Shown here: positions 37,001 to 47,130 of the stretch, in pieces
Layout of the letters: each line of letters begins with the position of its first letter
Position numbering within the stretch: the stretch's first letter is position 1
From: Trochalopteron elliotii
Taxonomy: Eukaryota; Chordata; Aves; Passeriformes; Leiothrichidae
Direction: 5' to 3'
DNA length: 64,000 nt
Assembly: GCA_024734555.1 (NCBI GenBank)
Contig: JANPWX010000037.1
Location: forward strand, 1-64,000
Translations under genes and position numbers: made by a program
Notes under the pieces: model-generated
Told to the model about the DNA's origin: nothing
Database searches by the model: none
What the model saw: the letters and a program-made list of their open reading frames with translations, nothing else

Positions 37001-37581
37001 GGTGATCAGTTCAAATAGGTTCTCCTGATGCTTCCCTCACTCCCTAGATCATGACCCTAACTTGTGACATTTGTTCCCTGATTCCCTGGCTGTGGCTGTT
37101 GTGAGAAAGAAGATGTGCAAATCCTTTGATAACAGGAAGCTTCCTATCTCAAGCAGGTGGGGAGGAAAGAAATGGGAATTGGCTCTGGGGCCCTCCTCCC
37201 TTGCCATTGTCACTGCAGAACCAGTGAGCAAAAAAGATGAGGATGGATGAAGTTAATTATTTTACTATTTTATGAGAAGGATAAGGGTTTTTCCTTCCTC
37301 TGGTGAGACAGTGCAAATGCAAACTGCCTTTTACTCAGTCACAATGGGGAGCTTTGATGCCATGTATGTTCTCCACTTCCCACCATACTCATGCATCCAG
37401 CTGCCTCTTTGGAGACCACTTTTGAGACACTAATAGGAATCCAGGAGTGTCTGAGTTCTGCAGTCACATTCCAGGAATGAGCTGGTCAGGACACTTCCAG
37501 GTACAGACTCAGGAGTGGAGGCTTGTCCTGGTCCCCCAAAATACATGCCTGCACACACTGGGCCATGCCAGTGGGATCCTC

Positions 37582-37610
37582 CTTAACCATGGGATGTTGC
37601 CATGGTTAAG
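37582..37610. repeat. Perfect 11-bp inverted repeat, 7-bp spacer
   Basis: CTTAACCATGG, spacer GATGTTG, CCATGGTTAAG. Allowing one bulge, the pairing extends through flanking CTCC/GGAG. Deep in the 19.3-kb intron with no gene or recognised transposon around it. Confidence 0.92.
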
Positions 37611-40600
37611 AGGAGCAGCGGGATGCTGACAACAGAATAATCTCTGCTTTAGCCATTCATTAATGAGTGATGCTATGACATTGTGTCTCCTCAAGAAATC
37701 CAGCTCCTTTAACAGATGACAACATATTTTAACCTGCAAAGTTTCCTATACCCAAATTTTGGATATCATAAGGGGAGTGTGCAGAGCTTTTTATGTATAG
37801 CAAACCCAGTTCAGCAGTGTGACAGGCATTGTTACAAGAGGGTTGTTTACTCTGTAAAGTGATTGTTGATGTTTGTGTTCCTCCTTCCAGACAACTATGG
37901 ATTTCACAAAATTGCCGTGCCTGGTAGCAATTGGCACCCTTTCTCAGCAACAGTTTGCATCTAGTAACTGGCACCCTTCCTCTGCAAAGAAGCCAACAAG
38001 TAAATGATGGTGAAAACTGAACTGTTTATATACTACCTCTACATAAGTGGAGAAGCAAGCAGATTGCAGAGCTGCTGAAACACGGTGAGCTTGCATTACT
38101 GCCTCAGTGGCACTTGTTCTGTGTGTAAAGTAAACAGGAGACTGCAGTCTGCAGAGCTGTCAGGCTGACAACTCCCAGATATGCTGAATTCAGTCTTTCT
38201 GAAAAGCCTTGAAAGATCTGAGCTGAAACGGGAGGGAAATAAATAACCACAAACCGGAGAAACTAATCGTTGGTTCTTATTACCAGAACAGATAATTTAT
38301 GATCCTGGTTCTTCTCTTTCACAAATAAATGTAAATCCTTGTAGCACCAACAAAATCAGTGGATTTATCTTTCTGCATGAAGAAAGATCACCAAATATCA
38401 GGAATATTTCCTTACTTCCTTAATTTAGGAAGGGGAAGATCAGTATCATTTATCCTGCTAGGAACCGAAGGGGGCTGGAGTGCAGCTGACAATTTTAAAT
38501 GTGCACATCTAAGAATCTCTCTAACCTGCTTTGAAGAATTGCTTCTCTAATGCAGAGTTGCCACTGCTCAGTTTAATGGGAAATCACAGGAAAACTTGGA
38601 GCAATAGCTCACCACAGCACTAGGATTATAGCTGAGGCACAAAACAGACTTGTGCTACACTGTGTTCATTTACAAGAGCATTTTATTGGCAGACTACAAC
38701 ATTTGCACTACCAATGTAAAGTGTGTCAAGCCCTACCTTAAGGCTGACACACACATGTATCATTTAAAACCTGCAAATTCCTCATAGAGGGGACAAAGCC
38801 AGGAAAGTCTAAACCTGATGATTTGAGACTGGTGATGCCCCCTCTCCATCATATGTCACTTGGTCCATCATTCCACTTCAGCAGGAACAGCCAGACATGA
38901 CAGCTTAGTACACTGATTTTTGTTCCATTTTGCAGCATTTATCCACCCTTCCCTGTCATTTCTCTTGTCATTCATCTATGCAAAAGCCAGAAACAAAATG
39001 GTGCAAAGGGAGTAGTAAAATATCAGAATTAGAAGGTGCTGCTCACACTTACTCTGTGAATCCATATACATCTTTTTTTCACTTTCTTGATGACTCAGCC
39101 TTTAGAGGAACCATGTTTATAAAAATCCAAACCACTAACACATGCATAAGAGCCACGCAGGTAAAACAGATGAAACACAACAGTCTCTGAGTTCAGAAGG
39201 AGCAGAATTTGCTGCCCAGCCCCTGGGTGGATGATGCCCCCAGCCTGGACGTCTGAAGGTCCCAGGTGATGTTCTGTGTGTGCTGTCACCTGTCAGAGTT
39301 AAGGGCATGGAAGTCTGAAGTTCCACATATGCAAGTTAAACACAGGTTTTGTCCTCCTGTTTGACCTAAGAAACACATTTTTCCCTCAAAAGTCACAGGG
39401 CATTTGTAAGAAAACTCCAGTACCTGCTCTAGAAAAATAATGCACCTGTGAGTACTAAGCTGGATAAAATTAACAGAATCTGGCCATTGCAATTCAGGAT
39501 GTCCAAGGCTACGGCTGGCCAGAAACAAGAGCAGCTCAGCAGAGAATGTCAACAGCAAAAACTCCCCTGGAACCAGCCTGACCTAGTATTTTCTTCCATT
39601 TTGAATAATTGTGAACTAAAACTTTGCCAGACAAACCCCATCACAGCCACTATCTGCTGGTCTCTGCATGACTGCTGGATGCTTTGCAAAAACGCCATCC
39701 CTCAGAAGCAGCAATTCAGCAGTGTTCCTTCTTGGATTAATCCAGAATCTTTCAAGCCTTTGAACTCTGGCTGCAGAGGAGCAAGGCATATTTTTTCTAA
39801 TGGCTTTTGCCTTCCTGGCCCTAGATCTTTTACCACACAGAGCAACACACTGCCCATAATAAAACAGAAATTCATTATTCCAAGGGTCGACTTAAAACCT
39901 GTCTGAGAGGGAGAACTTGGCAAAAAGATGGACTGCCAGAGTTAATTTATCCTGTTATCAATTCAATAGGCTTAAATAGGCAGTGAAAGCATTTCCTAAG
40001 TGTTCATTGTTCAGAGTTCAAGCTAATACCTTCTGTTAAATTGCATTTTGAAGTTTAATCACAATCTACTTTATGTTTCTTTTGGTAATTGGGATCTCTC
40101 CACAGTATAATGCAAAAAACTCAAACTAATGGGCTTGTCTGATGGAAGTTTAAATTTTGGAAATTTGCCTTGGAGTGCAGTCAGTGCGAGTGCCTGAAAT
40201 AACCCAGAACCTTTCACCCAATTAAGATGTTAATATTTTGATCATTAAGAAAGTTTCATATTATTACAGGCAACAGCAACAAAATAATCATTATTTGAAG
40301 TGTTATTTTGGAGTATATAATTAATGGGAGCAGTTTTACCCCTCCAACACACGCACTCAGTGCCTCACGTGGCACGGGAGCTGTTGGGGGGAACTGGCTG
40401 CTGCTCTTTTTTGTCCAAAATGCTACATGTCGGCATTTTCTTTACCAAAGGGAGAAAGAGTGAGAAAAATGCTCATTTCTGGTCAGCATTTTGCTGCGGG
40501 GAGGGATATGGATACTGGGAAATGGCATCCAGCAGGCTGTGACTGACGTGCAGTCCGGGGCACTTGTCCAAACGCATGTTGTCAACTCTGCTACGCCTGA

Positions 40601-41285
40601 TATCAGCTCCTCCAGTGCCAGCCTGCCTTTGCTGCCCCTCCTTTCCTTCTCTCCTCCATCAGCTCCCTGTGTTTCCTGCACCTTAGGTGCTGTGCTGTGG
40701 ACAAATGTGTTTTCTTGCCACCGAGAACTGAATGAGCACCCTAAAAAACCTCTTTGTTTGTGGTGTGGTTGCTCCAGTTACGTCAGCAGAGATTTGACAC
40801 GGGAGTTTCTGCCCCACTCTGCTGCCACAAAATAAACACAATTGTCTTTCTACAGGTAGAAACCCACATGGGGACATAGGTGCTTTAAATCTGCTGCTGG
40901 GATTTACAGTCCTGTTTCTTTTTTCTAATGCCCTTGCTGCTATTCTTCTGGAGACAAAAAATCCAGAAATGTTCTCTTTTATTGCCAAAAATAATTAGCT
41001 AATAATTGAGTTCTACAGAGTTTTCAAGAAACACAAAGCTAAACATATGGCTTAAAAAGTGATAAATCCAGGCAAACTATGCACAGCATAATAATGAAAC
41101 ACCCCTGCTATTTTACTTCATGATCAGAGAAATATTGGCCCAAATAAAGGTGACAAAAAGGATGCCGTAAGATTTATTGTGTGCAGCATGCATGAAAACA
41201 TGTGGGCTCCCTCTCCTCCCAGTGAGAACTGGGGAGTCATCAACAGGATTCAATGGTATTTTATCCAGTTACACTCAGGGAGAAC

Positions 41286-41289
41286 NNNN
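41286..41289. other. Assembly gap (4 N)
   Basis: Four undetermined bases interrupt intron sequence. The flanks continue smoothly, so this is probably a short unresolved or polished join and not a large missing segment. Confidence 0.98.
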
Positions 41290-44200
41290 TCCCCGTATCT
41301 ATTTCTTACTTCTTCAGGGGACTGAAAGGTGGTGCCACATATGAAAAGATGGTCATAAAAGCAATTACAAGACACTCTGTGGAGGCTCAAGATGGTAACT
41401 TCCACATTTAAATCATCTAGGAAGCCAAAATGAGAACCCAAAAAACCTGGCGAAGATGCAGCCAGTACATTACTGTGGTTGCTGCTGAGCTTTTGGGAGC
41501 TGTTTTCCTGCTGGGACAACCCATATTTTACTGGTCAAAGGGAAAAAATTGAAAGAGAGTTATTCTTTTGCTCTTTATGAGGCTAAAATCATTAAATCCT
41601 TAAGAAATCTTGTGGACTGAGAGGGAGAGACTTCCCCAGCACTATGAACAGGCCAAGGAGAAGGGGTTAGGTAAAGACACAAACTAAAATGCTGCAGTGG
41701 CCAGCAGCCACACACATATCACACAGCAGTGACAAATTAATTTAGCTCAAGGCAGTTTTTTCTCAGCCTCACTCCTCGTTTCCTGTACCTGTGCTGACTT
41801 TCACTGTTCTGCTTTTCTTTTGGATCCTTTCTCTGTGGGATGTGTGGGCTACAGGTACGTGTCCCCTGGCTCTCTGAGCTGGCAGGGCACCTCACTTGCA
41901 TCTCAGTAATCAAAGGAGATTTGGGAGCCATCAGGTGGGCTCACTCCTTCAAAACCCTCTCAATGACAGTGGCACAAATTCGTAGCTTTCAGGGAAGACG
42001 ACTGCTGCCAGTGCAAGCTTTGATAATAGAAATGGCAGCTGAAATTTAAACTTAGACATTTCCATTACTCAGAGGAAAATGTGCAGTCACAGAAGGTTTT
42101 CTCATCATCTGAAATTTCAAGCTGCCATGTGCAATGCTCTGGGGCCCATTTCTCATAGCCACAATGGCTTATTTTACAGTAGTTTTGTGACTTTCTGGGA
42201 AGAGCCCAGCACTGGTACAGGAGCTATAAGCTGAAATGATCCTCACCCTAAAACACCCCATTGGGATCAATAACTTTGTGGTTCTACCCAAAACCAGCAT
42301 CCCTTTAGCCTCTCTCTTAGACTGGACAAGTCAGACTGATGGAAGCACAGAATATCTGATCTGGGATGTTCAACTGACAGAGAATGTGTTAAGGGTGTGT
42401 AAGAATTGCGTAGGTTTACTAGCTGTGCACTGCAGAGGCATCCATCCACATTAGCCCTTTTTATGCATCTCCTGTCACCTCCTCTTCCATGCTCTTGCAC
42501 CAAAATCCACATGCAGGAGGAGGAAGATATGTTCTGGCAATGCTGCCAAAGGGCTGCTCAATTGCAGTTCAGCCAACAGCTTTAAAGGGAAGCAGGGTAC
42601 ATTGTCTTTTCCTGAGAAGTAAATGCACAGACACATTCCCTTTGTACATACTAAAATATTGAAAAATATGTAAAAATATGGACTGTAATTAGGGGAAAGT
42701 TGGAATAGATTTGAATGTTTAGCATACCTTTGGTATTTCTTGTTTGGTTTCTGTGTGATGCCCTCTGCACAAAATGATACTTCACCCTAATTGTGCCCTC
42801 TCAGTGCAATCATGTAAATTTTGCTCTTGTTCATGTTGTTCTTCCTTTGGGAGCTCTAATCTGGTTATCCTGGACATCCTGGAGGGGAGGAGGTAAGGAC
42901 ACCCATGGAGTTGGGGCTTGCAGGATTAAAACTTCTGGCAGTGAGTGAGGAAGTTTATTCCCCACAGTCCCCCAGGGATGTCCTTGGTACAAGGGTCAGC
43001 CCACTGTAATGCCCCACAACTCAATATCCAGGGAATTGGGATTTCACATCAGCCTTCACGTACAATAATTTCTTCTGCAGTAACCCACATGTTGATCAAG
43101 AGAATTTTTCTCTGAGTCCACGTCTTACATCTTTGGAAGGGGTAGCAGTAAAAAAATGACAGATCTTTGAATTTGTTGGCATCTGCTTTCTCATGGCTCT
43201 GCTCCTTTTGGAGATATTTACAGCTGTGCAAATTTATTAGTGTTTTGCAGAAAAGCAAATGCAAAGCTCATCACACAATTATCATTTCTGCTGCTAAGCT
43301 TCTTCCTATTTTTGTTTATTTATTATGCCAATGTATTTTGAGTTTTTGAGTTGGAATGGCCTTGTATACACACATTTTCCCCTCTAGGAATTTTTTAAAA
43401 CTGGTTTCTGGATATATGAACTCGCTGCTTGTTTGGACCTTTTCAGCAGCAGACCTTTCAGACCTGCAGATAAAAACTATAAACCATTGATCAGGGCTCT
43501 GCACAGGGGAATAGCAGTGACCTGCAGCTGCTGTTTGTCCAAGCCTGAAAAGCACTAGTGACAAAGCTAATTAATTCATTTCTCAACACCATGACTTCTG
43601 TTTAATGCACATGCCAGCAGTGAACCACATCATTTCCCTGCAATCCAAATATCTCGTGGTAATGCAACAATGTTCCTCTAATGTTTGTTGAGAATTTCAT
43701 TAAAAGATACAGTGGGAAAGCATATCTTGGTTTGCTTCTCCTACTTGGTTTTGTTTCCCCCTATTTTGTTTCACTCTGAATCCCCAATGTTTCTATTACA
43801 TGTGATGACATTTCAATATTATTGAAACTATCAGAGGAGTTTTCTTAGTATTTCCAAATCAACTTTTATTCATAATATTGTTTCAGTGAAATACCTGTTT
43901 TTCTACATCAGCTCTTTCTCTCATGATTCTAATAGATCTTACCAAAGCTCTAATTCCACATTTACAGCGTAAAATGATGGTAACCTGTTTCTTCCACTAA
44001 TTTACACACCAGCACACAGTGCAGCTAAACAGAAATCTGCATTTCTACACTTTTAAAGAACATTAAGATGTAAAAATCCCAAGCCTTCCATGCCCTATGC
44101 TGGGATTTATCATGTAATTGTGAGTGTTACTATTTATCTCAAGAGAGGAATGATGCAGTGGTGCAACACAAACCTCTGAGCATGCACAGGCACACACTTC

Positions 44201-44445
44201 CAGACCCCACGGAGACTCGAGTGCAAAGTTTCAACAAGCTTTTGCTTTCAAGGAAAGGAAAAAAAAAATCTGAGGCTGTTTGAGACTGTTACCATCTGTC
44301 AGATGTAGCAGAAAGGTGTGGGCATCTTTAAAGACCAAAAAGAAAAAAAATCACCAAACCCAGAATTCCATAACTAAACATATTTATACAGTATTATCCA
44401 CATATACACTAGGCAATATTTACAGATCACCTGGTACTAAGGAAC

Positions 44446-44735
44446 AGTCCTGGTTTAAGCTGGGATAGAGTTACTTTTCTTCCCAGTAGCTGGTACAGGG
44501 TTTTGGATTGAGAATGAGAATAAATGCTCAGTATATGAACTGGGGGGAAAGCTGGCCAGGGGCCACTGCTTGGGACCTGCCTCGGTGAGCAAATGCCTTG
44601 AGCATCACTTGTTTTGCATATTCTAGCTCCACTATTATTATTATATCTTTCTTTCTTTTCCTATTAAACTCTCTTCATCTCAATCAATGAAGTTTACTTC
44701 TTTTTTTTTCCAATTCTCTTCTTCATCTACTGCAT
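44446..44735 (+). mobile_element. Solitary LTR of an avian ERVL-type endogenous retrovirus, partial
   Basis: CAGTCCTGGTTTAAGCTGGG, ATAGAGTTACTTTTCTTCCC, AGTAGCTGGTACAGGGTTTT and later CCTATTAAACTCTCTTCATC, CTCAATCAATGAAGTTTA match, from memory, a common avian ERVL-type LTR. A U3-like start and an AATAAA-like TATTAAACT region are visible. The copy is internally shortened. No gag, pol or env reading frame flanks it, so it is an inactive solo remnant. It is antisense to the channel gene. Confidence 0.72.
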
Positions 44736-46019
44736 TCCTGTTTCACTTTTTGAATGTTCTCTGCTTGTTTGTTCAAACACAGCCGGGGAATAGAGAAGGA
44801 CTTCAAAGAGAAAAATTAGATACTATTCATACTCCCCACACTGATTCACAGATCATTTCAATAAAATAGTTCCTAAACAGACACAAAAGTGTTTACCAAA
44901 AAAATGCAGACTCGTCTTTTTTTTTACCTCAGTTTCTATTTGGACAGTGGAGCTTCATGGTTAAGTTTTCTGACCTCCTGCTGTTCCACTCCCCAGTGAG
45001 ATGATCCTTGTGAAAGACTTTTTGGTGAAGCATTGACACTGAAGAGATTTCCACAAGGCAGCAGCAGAAATTAACTTTTAGCAGCTGATTTGTGCCCAAC
45101 TCCTGATACAGGGTCCTTCCTTGGAGCTTTTTTACAACAGTCCTTCCTTCTCTAACAACTATTTTGCTTTCAAACTTTCTTCCCCTCAACTATGAGATCG
45201 AGGATCCCTCCTGACAGCTGGATCTGAAGCAGAAGCTTTGATCCAGGGCCTGCTGAACTCCATGGGTTTCAGCCAGTGTCAGAAGGTGCTGGATCAAGGC
45301 TGGAGGGTCTGGAAAACATTAACTAGATATGGTGTGTGGAGCTAACAGATAAAGTAGAAAGTAGAAAAGGGAGAGGGAGAGAAGGAGAGAAAAAACCACA
45401 TTCCCCTGAAGATGTTTTTTCATCGTTTCACACAACACTTCAAACTGCAGTGGATTTTTCAGCCTTTACTACTGAGTGCTCTGGAAAAAAAATGAAAATC
45501 TGCCATGTCACACCAAAGAGCAGGTGAATAACTGTTTCTCTTGTCAGAATACAGATGATAACACATCTTCTCTCTTTCTCTGGTGCCTTGTCGTATCATC
45601 CTCTGTCTTATTGTATTTTAAAGACAACTACCTGGCCCTCAATTCTTGTTGCACAAAGCAATCCAAGACAGTGCCCATATTGAGAAAAATCCTCCACTAA
45701 CCTAAAATTTGTTCTGTAGCATTCCCATGATTCAGCTGAAAGGGAAAAGAACCAGCCTGCTGTGTGAGAAAGGATTTAATTGCTCTGGTTAGAAGAATTA
45801 TCTAGACAAGCACAAAGAACACAAAGAAAGGAAATTCCTCTTGTTGGAAACTGAATTTTGCTCTTGGATATGCATCTGTAACTTCTTCTGAAGTTAGCAG
45901 CATATCAAAGGCAGGATTAAGCCATAGGAAATTTGCATCACTAGCCATGGATCCAAACCAAGGGTGGGAGCAAAGGGCATCTTAACAAGCTGAAATTAAT
46001 AAATATTTTAGTTGCCTAC

Positions 46020-46487
46020 CTGCTCCATTTCTGTAAAGGTGCTCTGCTCCTCATCCTCCTCCTCGATATCCGACTCTCCCACAGCAATAGGAACACAAAT
46101 GGACAGGTCAGGATTGGTCATAAAATCATCATCTGTAATTGCTGGGTGTTTCTCCCCGTTTTTATTCCCTCCATCCTCGGCGTGGTTCTCCTTGTGGTTC
46201 TCCATGTCCTTGCCCAGCTCGGCGGCGCCGTGGCTGTTCACACAGTTGTTGAGGGCTCCAGGGTTCTGGGCAGCGAGTTTCATCATGGCTTTCTTCTCAG
46301 CTGTGGTCTTGGGGTGCCTGAGGACGTGGCAGCAGAAGCTCCAGGCGGCTTTTTTGGCGTACTGGAGGCCCCTGTGGATGCGGGCGAAGGCCAGCTGCAG
46401 GTTGTTCATTTCCCCGTCCTCGTCCGGGGCCGAGAGGTTGTCGGCGCTGAAGGAGCTCAGCAGCAAGGCAAGGAACAGGTTGAGTAC
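46020..46487 (-). CDS. SCN5A: Nav1.5-like sodium channel exon: end of DII S6 and first half of II-III linker
   Basis: This is an internal coding exon of a voltage-gated sodium channel alpha subunit, the pore-forming plasma-membrane protein that carries the action-potential upstroke. It has 156 codons, phase 0 at both ends. The acceptor reads TTTCAG before GTACTC and the donor is CAG before GTAGGC. Residues 1-15 ([15 protein letters not shown]) are the cytoplasmic half of the domain II S6 helix, followed by [18 protein letters not shown], near-invariant in vertebrate Nav channels. Residues 30-125 are a lysine-, asparagine- and histidine-rich, poorly conserved linker. Residues 132-147 hold VPIAVGESD plus an acidic run, the ankyrin-G motif. 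The ending corresponds to the end of human SCN5A exon 17, where the alternatively spliced Q1077 lies. The exon is GC-rich compared with its introns. SCN5A is favoured over SCN10A and SCN4A because VPIAV-ESD followed by EEDEE matches Nav1.5 best. I see this by recalled family comparison, not by alignment. Confidence 0.95.
46047..46094 (-). other. SCN5A: Ankyrin-G-binding motif in the II-III linker
   Basis: The codons read VPIAVGESD (46094-46068), then IEEEDEE (to 46047). The known Nav consensus for ankyrin-G binding is (V/A)P(I/L)AxxE(S/D)D. It tethers Nav channels at the cardiac intercalated disc and the axon initial segment. The glutamate at motif position 7 is present; it corresponds to human Nav1.5 E1053, whose lysine substitution abolishes ankyrin-G binding and is linked to Brugada syndrome. 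The acidic residues around the serine resemble casein kinase 2 sites that strengthen this interaction in neuronal Nav channels. Function here is inferred from that conservation. Confidence 0.88.
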
Positions 46488-46802
46488 CTGAAACGAGTGG
46501 AGTTAAAAGGAAATTGGTGAGCTTTGATTGCGTTTGGTCCTGGAAACAGGAGGGGCTGAGTTTCCTCCCATCTGCGGCACCGTAACGCCGTCATGGAAAT
46601 CCCTCTGATTGCAGGTGGTTTTCAGCAGGAAAAGGAGTCTGCAGGCATTTTCAAACACATTGACCTCAGGTGCAGAGGTTTAGCACAGAAAGAACACACT
46701 TTGACATTCTCTTCCCCTCTCCCCATCCCCAACACCCCAAAAAGCATGGAAAATAAAATGTAAAGCTCAGAAACAGAACACAAAAAAACCCCCAAAAAGC
46801 TC

Positions 46803-47130
46803 TGGGAAGGCCTCATTGTGGTCTTTCAGTGCTCAAACAGGGTCTAAAGGAAAGTTGGGGACAAACTTTTTAGTAGGATTGCTGTAATAGGACAAGGGAA
46901 ATGGCTTTAAACTAAAAGAGGGGAGTCTCGGACTAGATTTAGGGAAGAAATTTATGAAGAGGAGGATGGTGAGGTACAGGTTCCCATCACTGGAAACATT
47001 CAAAGTCAGGTTGGATGAGGCTCTGGACAACCTGATCTAGTTAAAAATGTCCCTGCTCACTGCAGGGGTTTGGACTAGGTGCCCTTTAAAGGTCCCTTCC
47101 AACCCAAATTCTTCTGTGATTCTATGACAA
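46803..47130 (+). mobile_element. CR1 LINE, 3' fragment of about 330 bp
   Basis: Diagnostic blocks in order are GGTCTTTCAGTGCTCAAACA, GGACAAGGGAAATGGCTTTA, ATTTAGGGAAGAAATTTATG, CAGGTTGGATGAGGCTCTGG, and AAAGGTCCCTTCCAACCCAA with the terminal TTCTGTGATTCTATGA. It is in plus orientation, antisense to the gene, and begins about 315 bp upstream of the acceptor of the 468-bp exon. Confidence 0.93.

Larger units (their letters stand above)
26738..46019 (-). other. SCN5A: Sodium-channel intron, 19.3 kb
   Basis: GT-AG intron in phase 0 (donor GTAGGC at 46019, acceptor ACAAG at 26738). In mammals the homologous interval of SCN5A contains the alternatively spliced exon 18 (53-54 codons); I found no convincing equivalent, only a weak candidate at 36204-36332. 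Other contents are a CR1 copy at 27017, a MIR at 28253, a purine-rich region at about 28600-31200 that includes a possible ancient LINE, a perfect inverted repeat at 37582, a 4-base gap at 41286 and an ERVL-type LTR at about 44446. The rest is featureless. Confidence 0.88.

Noticed and set aside
39448..39906. 152-codon plus-strand open frame
   Set aside because: No family resemblance, no repeat or splice context and no initiation context beyond chance.
13294..46487. Assignment to SCN10A, SCN4A or a neuronal SCN paralogue
   Set aside because: YGFKKYF excludes SCN4A and SCN1A-3A as I recall them, and [11 protein letters not shown] with VPIAV-ESD fits SCN5A better than SCN10A. SCN10A remains a minor alternative.
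46012..46520. Two long plus-strand open frames (159 and 124 codons) overlapping the 468-bp exon
   Set aside because: They are antisense shadows of GC-rich coding sequence. Their products have no recognisable domain.
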